From JBBAEA01 sp041656175 (GTDB taxonomy: Bacteria > Myxococcota_A > Bradymonadia > UBA4248), in the NCBI GenBank assembly GCA_041656175.1, contig JBBAEA010000104.1:1-12536 (forward strand): 12,536 nucleotides of DNA, written 5' to 3'. Shown piece after piece: positions 5,525 to 12,536 of this stretch (its first letter is position 1; each line of letters begins with the position of its first letter). Made by a program: the position numbers and the translations under genes. The notes under the pieces were generated by a model. That model searched no databases, was not told the origin of the DNA, and saw only the letters and a list, made by a program, of their open reading frames with translations.

Positions 5525-7849
5525 TTATTGCAGTTTTGCCAACGACACCCTGATCTGTTGTTGGGAAGTTTTGTTTGTGGAACCGTCGGTAAACGTGACG
5601 TTAAAGCTCGCCGTGTCGTTGAAGCGTAGCCAGCTGCGGTCGATTGAGAGAATGACCCTGCTTTTGTGAGCAACATCGGTGGTTTTGACCTGGTCTGTAG
5701 CTTCTGTGCTGGCGATAGTGAGCGTGCCGGATAGTTTTTGGTTTAAGTCGACGGTGACGGTGGGCGTGTTGTTTGCGTCGAAATCGACGATGAATTCGCT
5801 GGGAAACACCGATTGTATGCCAGGATCGACGCAATCGGAGCTAAAGAGGCTGCAAACGGTGCCATCTGCGCAGCGTTCGCTCGGCTCTGCCCAGTTTCCC
5901 TGGGCGTCGCAAACGCTCACGTTCATTTTGTTACTTGCGTCAGACGTGTTTTCGCAGCGCTTCATACCCTCGGTGCATGGTATTAGTGCGAGTTGTAGCT
6001 GGCGTTGTTCGATACCATCGTTGTAGCTTAAATCAAGTGTTTCCCGCGTGTCGTCTTCTTTAAGCACCAAGCTGAGGGTGCGAACGCTGACGCCTGCGTC
6101 GAATTTCAGATAGGGATGACTAACAGCACTTGAGACGGCTGGTTCGAGTATGACTTGAGCTGGTTGAGGGCCTGAGAAGGAAAGTTCCCTAGGAATATCG
6201 AGGCTTGGCGCGTAACTCCAGTTTATACCATGACGCTTGCCGCGGATAAAGTGCCTGTGGGTCGAGGGTTTTATGTCGACAGGCTCGCAAGTTACGATTC
6301 CTGCGCCGAATGGCACGCAAACACTGCCAGCGCCGCAGGGCGCGCTTTTCCAGAAACCGTTATTGTCGCAGACTTGCCGCAAATACGATAAACAGCGCTT
6401 CGCGTTGGTAAGCGAGAAACACTCTGTACTATAGTCAAGCTCAACGCTGGCAGTGCCGGTGTTTTCGTCAGCTGGCCCTCTGGCAATCAAACTTATCTTA
6501 TCTGCGATCCCGGTGCCTAAAACTTGAAATTTAAAGGGTACTTTTGATTTAGCATCATTGAATACAAGGGGCTGAGGGTCGATTATAAAGCTGAGAGTGC
6601 TTATAGCATCCTCGTTAATCGTAACTTCGTAGTTTGGTTGATAAATCGGATGCTCCAACTCGACCTCGCCGTCATACCAACGTCCAGCTATAACCGCGTT
6701 AGTTTTGGCAGTGATTTTTTTAAGTTTAACGTATTCGCAGCTGTTTTTGCCCTCAATGCAGCTTTGTCCAGTATTACAGTATTCGCCTTCGTTCCAAGCG
6801 CCGTGTTCGTCGCAAGTGTAAAGTTTAGCAAGCTCGCATTTTGTTTCGCCTTCATCGCAGAGCTTAGCCATAGTTGTACACTTTGCAATGTTGTTCTTAA
6901 AGACGCATTGTGAAGTTTCTTCGCAGCTTTGTTTGTTCCACACGCCGTTTACGCAGTTCCACGCTTGGACTTCATCCTTTATTTGTACGCAATGATGCGA
7001 ATCAGTGTTGCAGCTTTCTCTATTTATACATCGCGCTTGATCTTCGATAACGACACAAACTTTGGCTCTTTCACATTCATCCTCGACCCACTGGGAATCA
7101 CTACCACATTTAAAGCGTGTATAGCCGCCTCCTTCTTTGCGGTCACACTTATAGCTATCGGGAATGCAGTTGTCGGCGAGAATCAAAGTAAAATCAGCGC
7201 TTAGCTCCTTTCCGCCATAAGACGAAGTGACGGTGAAGCTTGCATTCTTTGGGACATCAGCCCTTGCTTGAACTTCATAAATTTTTCTTGTTTCTCCCTC
7301 GTTAAAACGAAGTTTTGCGGGACGGACGTCGGCAAGTTCGGGTTTGTCGATGCTGTTGCTAACGTATAGCTCTGTTTCGGCGGGTCGGTTAAGTTCTACG
7401 GAAACTTTAAGTTTAGCTCCAGCACGAATTTTATTACTCTCGGGGCTAAGTCGAATTAGCTCTGCATTTGGAGGTGGCGTTACTCCATTTTTACAAGCTT
7501 GCAAATTTTCATCACAACGCTCATCAGCCTTGTCACAAGCTAAGGCTTTGCTCCACACAAAGTTATTGCTGCAAGTAGATTGTTTTTCGTTTACACAGCG
7601 CGTTTTACCAGGCGTACACTCCTTTTGATAGCAGACACTGCTTTGGCCTGCTCTCCGGATGCAGTGCCAGCCTTCTTCGATTTGACAACGCGGGCTGCAG
7701 CCATCGCCCGCAACATAGTTGCCATCATCGCAGGCTTCCATAGGATTCAAGAACCAATTTCCACATAACTCAAACTGGAACTCGACATCCCCGCCGCACG
7801 CAAGAGTTGCCAATGCGATAAATGCGATGGAACAAAATATCTTCTTCAA
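5525..7849 (-). CDS. Large secreted cysteine-rich lipoprotein with DUF4215 repeat and beta-domains
   Basis: A 774-residue predicted lipoprotein of unknown function. The signal peptide MKKIFCSIAFIALATLAC ends at Cys18, a lipobox with an atypical Thr at -3. Residues 29-63 are a DUF4215-type repeat (CDDGN, GDGCSPRC), common in myxobacterial surface proteins. Then come six modules of six cysteines with a Trp usually between the third and fourth (about 78-119, 228-274, 280-324, 331-371, 477-521, 625-673). They alternate with four beta-sandwich-like domains (about 129-224, 376-472, 525-622, 678-772), each with an LxF[ND] motif (LRFN, LVFN, LKFD, LRFN). The start is TTG, supported by AGAGG 6 bases upstream. 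It is convergent with the ABC gene. Likely cell-surface or periplasmic with many disulfides; binding or adhesion would be a guess. Confidence 0.85.
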   Translation of the reverse strand: MKKIFCSIAFIALATLACGGDVEFQFELCGNWFLNPMEACDDGNYVAGDGCSPRCQIEEGWHCIRRAGQSSVCYQKECTPGKTRCVNEKQSTCSNNFVWSKALACDKADERCDENLQACKNGVTPPPNAELIRLSPESNKIRAGAKLKVSVELNRPAETELYVSNSIDKPELADVRPAKLRFNEGETRKIYEVQARADVPKNASFTVTSSYGGKELSADFTLILADNCIPDSYKCDRKEGGGYTRFKCGSDSQWVEDECERAKVCVVIEDQARCINRESCNTDSHHCVQIKDEVQAWNCVNGVWNKQSCEETSQCVFKNNIAKCTTMAKLCDEGETKCELAKLYTCDEHGAWNEGEYCNTGQSCIEGKNSCEYVKLKKITAKTNAVIAGRWYDGEVELEHPIYQPNYEVTINEDAISTLSFIIDPQPLVFNDAKSKVPFKFQVLGTGIADKISLIARGPADENTGTASVELDYSTECFSLTNAKRCLSYLRQVCDNNGFWKSAPCGAGSVCVPFGAGIVTCEPVDIKPSTHRHFIRGKRHGINWSYAPSLDIPRELSFSGPQPAQVILEPAVSSAVSHPYLKFDAGVSVRTLSLVLKEDDTRETLDLSYNDGIEQRQLQLALIPCTEGMKRCENTSDASNKMNVSVCDAQGNWAEPSERCADGTVCSLFSSDCVDPGIQSVFPSEFIVDFDANNTPTVTVDLNQKLSGTLTIASTEATDQVKTTDVAHKSRVILSIDRSWLRFNDTASFNVTFTDGSTNKTSQQQIRVSLAKLQ

Positions 7850-7855
7850 AACGAA

Positions 7856-7860
7856 CCTCT
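7856..7860 (-). promoter_or_regulatory. Ribosome binding site for the TTG-started lipoprotein
   Basis: On the minus strand AGAGG lies exactly 6 bases before the TTG at 7849. This and the immediate signal peptide fix the start at a TTG codon. Confidence 0.6.
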
Positions 7861-7921
7861 ACAAAATCGGCAAGAACACAGCCTAATATGCCTAACCTAT
7901 ACCTATAGGCTAGCATATACT

Positions 7922-8242
7922 TCATATTATAGGTGTTAGCGTGAAAACTTCAAAGGTGCGCAGGGTAAATATGTAGTTCTTTTGATTAATTCTGTAAAGT
8001 CGCTCATAATATTTGGCAAAAGCCATTTTACTCCGAATAAAAGACTGCAAAACCTGAGTTACTGCGTTTATGTACTTGAGTTTTCCGAGAAAACTCGACG
8101 GTGTAGGCTTCGACGGTGTAGGCATGCTAAAATCTTGGTATTTTGCAAGAACAGTTTTGAATAAGCGGAAGCATTGCATTGCGCTGTATAAAGTGATTAT
8201 TCGTTGTAGGGCAGGATGGCTTTGAAAGCAAACGCCTGTCAT
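7922..8242 (-). CDS. Doubtful hypothetical ORF, 106 residues
   Basis: An open frame in the 615-base gap between the lipoprotein and enolase. The product would be basic, with no recognised domain, signal peptide or clear membrane segment. It has a five-residue internal repeat (PTPSK-PTPSS) from a 14-base direct repeat. No ribosome binding site precedes the ATG, and the end of the frame overlaps the TATAAT promoter candidate of the downstream gene. It may be chance or a decayed gene. I list it only because it is the longest frame in an otherwise empty stretch. Confidence 0.2.
   Translation of the reverse strand: MTGVCFQSHPALQRIITLYSAMQCFRLFKTVLAKYQDFSMPTPSKPTPSSFLGKLKYINAVTQVLQSFIRSKMAFAKYYERLYRINQKNYIFTLRTFEVFTLTPII
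7926..7953 (-). promoter_or_regulatory. Candidate sigma70-type promoter for the 774-residue lipoprotein
   Basis: Minus strand: a perfect TATAAT (-10) at 7926-7931, with TTGAAG (-35 candidate, 4 of 6) at 7948-7953 and a 16-base spacer. Transcription would begin near 7919, leaving about a 70-base leader. That leader contains repeated TATAGG-like units (7896-7908 area). No operator was recognised. Confidence 0.4.
8095..8123. repeat. 14-bp direct repeat pair
   Basis: TCGACGGTGTAGGC occurs at 8095-8108 and again at 8110-8123, a 15-base period. It lies inside the doubtful minus-strand ORF, where the period keeps the frame. Probably a local slippage duplication. Confidence 0.7.
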
Positions 8243-8464
8243 TTTTTGCGAGTCTTTGCTTCGGTAAGGGGCTTAGCTTTTACTTGCGCTTGTAAAATCT
8301 GTACTACAGACTTAAAAGAGATTTTGTGCTATCGTGTTGGGGGCTGTTTTTGGGGTGTACGGATCTAGTGGGGCGTGTGGAGTAGTCCCTCGCCAAAAAA
8401 CAGCACTATGACATATTTAACAAATTGTTTTAGGGGGTTTTTGACGAGTAACAAAGGAGTTACA
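8243..8464. other. Leader region upstream of eno
   Basis: No gene is seen here. The stretch should hold the eno promoter, but no convincing -35/-10 pair was found; TTGTAA (8290-8295) with TTAAAA (8312-8317) is a weak possibility. AACAA-A-TTGTT forms a short inverted repeat near 8419-8429, just before the eno ribosome binding site. Confidence 0.3.
8453..8459 (+). promoter_or_regulatory. Strong ribosome binding site fixing the eno start
   Basis: AAAGGAG lies 5 bases before the ATG at 8465. The frame stays open upstream to 8375, but the extra 30 residues have no enolase similarity and no ribosome site. Confidence 0.8.
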
Positions 8465-9742
8465 ATGTTTGGAATTAGTCGAGTTGAGGCGTTAGAGATT
8501 TTGGATTCGCGTGGTAATCCTACGGTTTCTGTTGAGGTTGAGCTTGAGGATGGGAGCATTGGAAGTGCTTGCGTTCCCAGCGGTGCATCTACTGGAATTT
8601 ATGAAGCGCTGGAGTTGCGCGACCAAGATGCGAAGCGCTATGGTGGCAAGGGTGTGCTGAAGGCAGTCGCGAATGTGAATGACGTCATTAGCAATTTGCT
8701 GATAGGCGAGAACGCGATGGATCAAGAGGGGATCGACGCGCTCATGCTTGAAGCGGACGGGACTGAGAACAAGTCCAAGCTCGGTGCCAATGCGATTTTG
8801 GGTGTATCGATGGCGACGGCCGTAGCAGCTGCGCAAGTTAGCTTGCAGCCGCTGTATCGGTATTTGGGTGGAGCGCGTGCGCGTACGCTACCTGTGCCGA
8901 TGTGCAATGTCATTAATGGTGGTTGTCACGCCGATAACAAGCTTGATATTCAAGAGTTTATGATTAGCCCAGTGGGATTTTGCTGTTTCCCCGAAGCGAT
9001 TCGCGCATCAGCCGAGGTATTCCATGCCTTGCGTTCGATTTTGAAGGCAAAGGGGCTAGCGACGGGCGTTGGTGATGAAGGTGGTTTTGCCCCTAACATT
9101 TCGTCGACACGCGAGTGCTTAGACTTTATTATCCAGGCTATCGAAAAAGCTGGTTACCAATCAGGTAAAGACTTTTATTTGGCACTTGATTGTGCAGCTT
9201 CCGAGTATTACGACGAAGCGTCCAAGCTCTATAAAATGGTTGGCGAAGGCGTAACGATGGAAGGCGGGGCTTTGGTCGAGTACTACAACAAGCTCATTCA
9301 AGATTATCCCATTTACAGCGTCGAAGATCCCTTCGATCAGGACGACTGGGATTCTTGGAAGGCGTTCACGAAAGCCAACCCCAAAGTCCACGTCGTTGGC
9401 GATGACTTGTTTGTGACCAACGTGAAGCGACTTGCACGCGGTATCGAAGAGAAAGCGGCGAGTGCTATCCTCATTAAGTTGAACCAGATTGGAACGCTCT
9501 CGGAGACCCTGCACTCCATTGATTTGGCTCACCAAAATGAGTTCGCAGCCGTTATTTCGCACCGCTCGGGTGAAACGGAAGACGCGTTCATCGCGGACTT
9601 GGCCGTGGCTACGGGTGCCAAAATGATCAAGACGGGTTCGCTATCGCGAAGCGACCGGATCGCTAAGTACAATCGCCTCTTGCGCATTTCCAAGGATCTT
9701 GGAGCGGCGGCTTCGTATTATGGCACGCGCGTCCTCAAGTAA
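8465..9742 (+). CDS. eno: Enolase (phosphopyruvate hydratase)
   Basis: A 425-residue glycolytic enzyme that interconverts 2-phosphoglycerate and phosphoenolpyruvate in the cytoplasm; the length is normal. It starts MFGISRVEALEILDSRGNPT, the standard N-terminus. Visible landmarks are LGANAILGVSMA (107-118) and GGCHADNKLDIQEFM (152-166, with His155 and Glu164). The catalytic-base region is GVGDEGGFAPN (Glu205). The metal ligands are Asp242, Glu287 (SVEDPF) and Asp313 (GDD). The catalytic lysine is Lys338 in LIKLNQIGT, followed by SHRSGETED (365-373) and KTGSLSRSDRIAKYN (389-403). No key residue is missing. It stands alone between two minus-strand lipoprotein genes and ends at an intrinsic terminator 21 bases past the stop, so it is probably a single-gene transcript. 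Confidence 0.98.
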   Translation: MFGISRVEALEILDSRGNPTVSVEVELEDGSIGSACVPSGASTGIYEALELRDQDAKRYGGKGVLKAVANVNDVISNLLIGENAMDQEGIDALMLEADGTENKSKLGANAILGVSMATAVAAAQVSLQPLYRYLGGARARTLPVPMCNVINGGCHADNKLDIQEFMISPVGFCCFPEAIRASAEVFHALRSILKAKGLATGVGDEGGFAPNISSTRECLDFIIQAIEKAGYQSGKDFYLALDCAASEYYDEASKLYKMVGEGVTMEGGALVEYYNKLIQDYPIYSVEDPFDQDDWDSWKAFTKANPKVHVVGDDLFVTNVKRLARGIEEKAASAILIKLNQIGTLSETLHSIDLAHQNEFAAVISHRSGETEDAFIADLAVATGAKMIKTGSLSRSDRIAKYNRLLRISKDLGAAASYYGTRVLK

Positions 9743-9762
9743 TTAGTATTGTTTTGTCTACA

Positions 9763-9795
9763 AACTCGCCGGGCATTGTCTTTGGCGAGTTTTTT
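9763..9795 (+). terminator. Intrinsic terminator of eno
   Basis: AACTCGCC (9763-9770) pairs with GGCGAGTT (9784-9791) around a 13-base loop, and the stem runs into TTTTTT. This is a textbook rho-independent arrangement. The reverse strand has only a short T-run, so it would work weakly on minus-strand transcription. Confidence 0.85.
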
Positions 9796-9811
9796 GCATT
9801 GCTCGGAGTCT
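9792..9811. repeat. 20-bp imperfect direct repeat, left copy
   Basis: TTTTGCATTGCTCGGAGTCT matches the segment at 9973-9992 in 18 of 20 positions, same orientation. The two copies bracket the small hairpin cluster. Confidence 0.6.
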
Positions 9812-9834
9812 CTCCCTATGGGAACTCTGATTCA

Positions 9835-9852
9835 TTGGGGCTACCGCCCCAA
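9835..9852. repeat. Small hairpin TTGGGGC/GCCCCAA
   Basis: TTGGGGC (9835-9841) pairs perfectly with GCCCCAA (9846-9852) around TACC, and is followed by ACCCCGT. The next hairpin repeats this layout, so the two look like a tandem pair. Confidence 0.7.
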
Positions 9853-9858
9853 ACCCCG

Positions 9859-9880
9859 TCTAAGGGCTATCGCCCTTAGA
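9859..9880. repeat. Small hairpin TCTAAGGGC/GCCCTTAGA
   Basis: Nine perfect pairs around TATC, followed by ACCCGT. It is the second unit of the tandem hairpin pair, and its core resembles the hairpin upstream of tatA (99-127). Confidence 0.7.
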
Positions 9881-9972
9881 ACCCGTTTGTGTGTAGAGTG
9901 TTGATTATATTGACCTTATTTTGAACACTCGCCTGACTTTCGTTCTTTTTCTCTCGCTGCTTTGGGGGTTGA

Positions 9973-9992
9973 TTTTGCAATGCTCTGAGTCT
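9973..9992. repeat. 20-bp imperfect direct repeat, right copy
   Basis: TTTTGCAATGCTCTGAGTCT is the partner of 9792-9811. It ends 2 bases from the stop codon of the convergent lipoprotein gene. Similarity continues loosely past it (CCTATGGG versus CCTAAGGG). The stretch 9881-9972 between the hairpins and this repeat shows nothing further. Confidence 0.6.
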
Positions 9993-9994
9993 AC

Positions 9995-12400
9995 CTAAGG
10001 GCAGCTGTACTTCGTTTCGAGACCTAATCTTATATCCTTCAACACGTCCAGCGCTTTGAGTTTACAGAAGTTTTCTTTACTAAAAGAGGATGCATTCTCT
10101 AAGAAGAAGCCAAAATGGTTGGCAGCAGAAACTTTAGAATAGTCCCATCGAGAGATGTCTTGGTCAAATGCTCTGGCGTTATAGAACATAGACGACATAT
10201 CGCTAACGTTGCCCGTGTTCCAATCATTGACAGGCTGATTAAATGAGCTGGCATCATGAAACATCCACCTCATACTTGTAACGTTGCTCGTGTCCCAGCT
10301 AGATATGTCTTGGTCAAATGCAGTGGCGTAGTAGAACATGCTACTCATATCAGTAACGTTGCTCGTGTTCCAACGAGAGATGTCTTGATTGAATGAGCTG
10401 GCGTTAGAGAACATCCAACCCATAGAAATAACTTTGCTCGTGTCCCATCGAGAGATGTCTTGATTGAATGAGCTGGCGTTAGAGAACATGCTACTCATAT
10501 CAGTAACGTTGCTCGTGTCCCATCGAGAGATGTCTTGATTAAATGCCATGGCGCCAGCAAACATGGCATTCATATTGCTTACGTTGCTCGTGTCCCATCG
10601 AGAGATGTCTTGGTCAAATGCAGTGGCGTAGTAGAACATGTAACTCATATCAGTAACGTTGCTCGTGTCCCAGCTAGATATGTCTTGGTTAAAAGCGCTG
10701 GCGAAGAAGAACATGTATCTCATATCAGTAACGTTGCTCGTGTCCCAGCTAGATATGTCTTGATTAAATGCCATGGCGCCAGCAAACATGGCATTCATAT
10801 TGCTTACGTTGCTCGTGTCCCAGCTAGATATGTTTTGGTTAAATGCTCTGGTGTAAGAGAACATGCTACTCATATCAGTAACGTTGCTCGTGTCCCAGCT
10901 AGATATGTTTTGGTTAAATGCTCTGGCGTTATTGAACATCCAACTCATATCAGTAACGTTGCTCGTGTTCCAACGAGAGATGTCTTGATTGAATGAGCTG
11001 GCGTTAGAGAACATCCAACTCATATCAGTAACGTTGCTCGTGTCCCAGTTTTCAATATATTGGTTAAATGCGGAGTTAGAAAACAGACCTTGCATCGTAA
11101 GTAGTTTGCTGGCATCGGGAATATCTTTGCCCGATAAACTCACGCTGTCGTGTGCAAAGGCGCAGGCTCCTAAAGCAACAGACCCAAAGCTAATGACGGC
11201 CTCTAATCGAGGATTGTTTAGCTTCTCACATCCATCCTCATTAAATGGTTTAGCAAAAGCATCGTAAACGCCTACGATTTTAACAGGGGTTAGACCGCGA
11301 TCATAAATATATACGTGTGTTCGCGATTCTTCACTGCAATCGCTAACCGTTCGCGCTTCAGACCAATCCCCTGGTGAGTCTTCGTCACCCCAAAGTATTT
11401 TAAATTGGCATTCTCCCGTACCCGAATATGGCAAGATTAATGTATTATTCTCATTAGTAATATTCCAAATGGTTTCGAAAACTTTGCTCGCACAGCGCCC
11501 ATCGCCGCGACAAAATTCACCGTCGATGGCTTCATGGTTTTTACACTCGCTGTCGCTTGTACAACGCACTGAGCACTTATAATCGATGGCGGAGTCGCAG
11601 AATCCGCTTTCGCAGTCTTCGTCGCGTAAGCAGTCGATGGGGGCGCAAGCACCCAAAACACACTGCCAATGCGCAGGGCAAGGCGGCGAGTAGCCACAAA
11701 AACATTGACCGTGAATACAGGTGTCGGTATTGCCGGTACATACTACACCCGCTTCGCCGTTCGCTATACAACCACCGCAGTTTTCGGCGTCATTACTTGT
11801 ATCGACACAGCGGCCACCGCACACAATAGCTTGCTTCTGGCAAGCTAAACTGCATTCACCAGCGCTACAAAGATAGCCTGAGTCGCAGCGCTTCCCATTG
11901 CCGTTGGGAAAGCAGCCACCACAGTTGTCGATATCATTACTTGTATCGACACAGACACCGTCGCAAACGATTTTAGAGCCTAGGCACACACATTGTCCAT
12001 CGCGACACTCTTGTCCTTCAAGGCATACTTTACCTTCGCCGTTCGCAACACAACCGCCGCAGTTTTGGAGACTAGTCATGGGGTCAATACAATCACCTTG
12101 GCACTTTTCGAGTCCGTAGCTGCAGGCGCTGTCGCAGGTGTAGGCATTTGGGCTGCTAAGTCGGCATTTACTGTAATCGAGGCACCAACGTTGCTTTTCG
12201 GCGTATGCGCCAGCGTTTTCGCTCATCATGCATTTGCCAGCCGCGATAACGTCTTCGGTGCTACATTTGTTCATGCCATCGGGGCAACAACGAGCATCGG
12301 TAGGAGGGCAAGGCTCCGAAAAGCTGAGCGGGGCTTCCACTTTGCAGGCGAGTATGCTGAAACTTAGAACTAGTATAGCGCAAAAGATGTAGGGTTTCAT
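9995..12400 (-). CDS. Surface lipoprotein: Stig1-like Cys repeats plus DUF285/BspA-type repeats
   Basis: An 801-residue predicted lipoprotein. The signal peptide ends in ILAC with Cys19 as the lipidated residue. Residues 30-305 are cysteine-rich and include three Stig1-like units (about 96-139, 141-187, 190-235) with CVDTSND and NCGGC motifs. Residues 306-443 are a linker that resembles the usual DUF285 lead-in. Residues 444-743 are twelve exact 25-residue repeats of the form AFNQDISSWDTSNVTDMSxMF (PF03382-type), then one degenerate repeat (744-771) and a short tail ending in KYSCP. Such repeats occur on surface proteins of mycoplasmas and gut bacteria and are thought to form solenoids. The Cys part probably anchors or spaces the repeat domain outside the cell; adhesion is inferred only. 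GGGAG lies 6 bases before the ATG. No obvious terminator follows the stop. Confidence 0.88.
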   Translation of the reverse strand: MKPYIFCAILVLSFSILACKVEAPLSFSEPCPPTDARCCPDGMNKCSTEDVIAAGKCMMSENAGAYAEKQRWCLDYSKCRLSSPNAYTCDSACSYGLEKCQGDCIDPMTSLQNCGGCVANGEGKVCLEGQECRDGQCVCLGSKIVCDGVCVDTSNDIDNCGGCFPNGNGKRCDSGYLCSAGECSLACQKQAIVCGGRCVDTSNDAENCGGCIANGEAGVVCTGNTDTCIHGQCFCGYSPPCPAHWQCVLGACAPIDCLRDEDCESGFCDSAIDYKCSVRCTSDSECKNHEAIDGEFCRGDGRCASKVFETIWNITNENNTLILPYSGTGECQFKILWGDEDSPGDWSEARTVSDCSEESRTHVYIYDRGLTPVKIVGVYDAFAKPFNEDGCEKLNNPRLEAVISFGSVALGACAFAHDSVSLSGKDIPDASKLLTMQGLFSNSAFNQYIENWDTSNVTDMSWMFSNASSFNQDISRWNTSNVTDMSWMFNNARAFNQNISSWDTSNVTDMSSMFSYTRAFNQNISSWDTSNVSNMNAMFAGAMAFNQDISSWDTSNVTDMRYMFFFASAFNQDISSWDTSNVTDMSYMFYYATAFDQDISRWDTSNVSNMNAMFAGAMAFNQDISRWDTSNVTDMSSMFSNASSFNQDISRWDTSKVISMGWMFSNASSFNQDISRWNTSNVTDMSSMFYYATAFDQDISSWDTSNVTSMRWMFHDASSFNQPVNDWNTGNVSDMSSMFYNARAFDQDISRWDYSKVSAANHFGFFLENASSFSKENFCKLKALDVLKDIRLGLETKYSCP
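10172..11071 (-). repeat. Twelve 75-bp tandem coding repeats
   Basis: The DNA of the repeats above has an exact 75-base period. Besides general similarity there are long identical blocks at multiples of the period: 10343-10419 equals 10943-11019 (77 bases, offset 600), and 10531-10597 equals 10756-10822 (67 bases, offset 225). Two spacer variants (CATCGAGAGAT and CAGCTAGATAT on the + strand) are mixed along the array. The period is divisible by three, so unit gain or loss would keep the frame. Confidence 0.9.
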
Positions 12401-12406
12401 CGTTGG

Positions 12407-12411
12407 CTCCC
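12407..12411 (-). promoter_or_regulatory. Ribosome binding site of the DUF285 lipoprotein
   Basis: GGGAG on the minus strand, 6 bases before the ATG at 12400. Confidence 0.6.
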
Positions 12412-12421
12412 ATGGTTTAAA

Positions 12422-12443
12422 CTATTTTGCCAGAACAAAATAG
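12422..12443. promoter_or_regulatory. Inverted repeat in the leader of the DUF285 lipoprotein gene
   Basis: CTATTTTG (12422-12429) and CAAAATAG (12436-12443) are perfect 8-base arms separated by CCAGAA, ending 22 bases before the start codon. It could be an operator or a leader hairpin close to the ribosome site. No T-run makes it a terminator. Confidence 0.45.
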
Positions 12444-12499
12444 CGTATGTCACCATGATAACCTTTGGACAAGGATCGCGCAAGCGCATGTTGTGCTTT

Positions 12500-12528
12500 A
12501 TTATACAATTTCTTGCCAACTTTAAGAA
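12500..12528 (-). promoter_or_regulatory. Candidate sigma70-type promoter for the DUF285 lipoprotein
   Basis: Minus strand: a perfect TATAAT at 12500-12505, with TTCTTA (-35 candidate, 3 of 6) at 12523-12528 and a 17-base spacer. It implies a leader of about 90 bases that contains the inverted repeat at 12422-12443. Confidence 0.4.
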
Positions 12529-12536
12529 TGCTCTGA

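Noticed and set aside
8375..8464. 30-residue extension of enolase
   Set aside because: The strong AAAGGAG site and the standard enolase N-terminus fix the start at 8465.
10535..10996. Long + strand open frame opposite the tandem repeats
   Set aside because: The 75-base period keeps one opposite frame free of stops; its product is only an antisense reading of the repeat.

Overview
The window looks like chromosome from a Gram-negative bacterium, probably of the Myxococcota/Bradymonadota (old Deltaproteobacteria) type, with mid-range G+C. The basis is a DUF4215-type cysteine-rich repeat and Stig1-like cysteine repeats in large secreted lipoproteins, a TonB-family energy transducer, and ordinary bacterial TatA, RimO and enolase. 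This placement is inferred from domain content only.

Left part (1-3281, all +): a perfect 21-bp-stem palindrome (8-52), a second hairpin (99-127), then a compact gene run: a TatA-type twin-arginine translocase subunit, a TonB-family protein, RimO (ribosomal protein S12 methylthiotransferase) and a NUDIX hydrolase whose start overlaps the rimO stop. The first two genes act at the inner membrane (protein export, energy transduction); the last two are cytoplasmic.

Middle (3287-5467): one ORF that fuses a FecE/BtuD-type ATPase to a complete FecCD/BtuC-type permease. It begins at a TTG codon and sits between two ~150-bp structured repeats in inverted orientation, about 90% identical by eye. Each repeat is itself a long imperfect palindrome, and the copies differ partly by compensatory changes in the same stem. 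This cassette-like unit is the most unusual thing in the window.

Right part (5525-12400): two large surface lipoproteins on the minus strand with enolase (eno, +) between them. The 774-residue lipoprotein alternates six-cysteine modules with four beta-sandwich-like domains. The 801-residue lipoprotein has Stig1-like cysteine repeats followed by twelve exact 25-residue DUF285/BspA-type repeats, whose DNA shows recent block copying. Each lipoprotein gene has a TATAAT promoter candidate. Enolase ends at a clear intrinsic terminator, followed by a cluster of small hairpins bracketed by a 20-bp imperfect direct repeat.

No tRNA, rRNA, CRISPR array, transposase or integrase was recognised.
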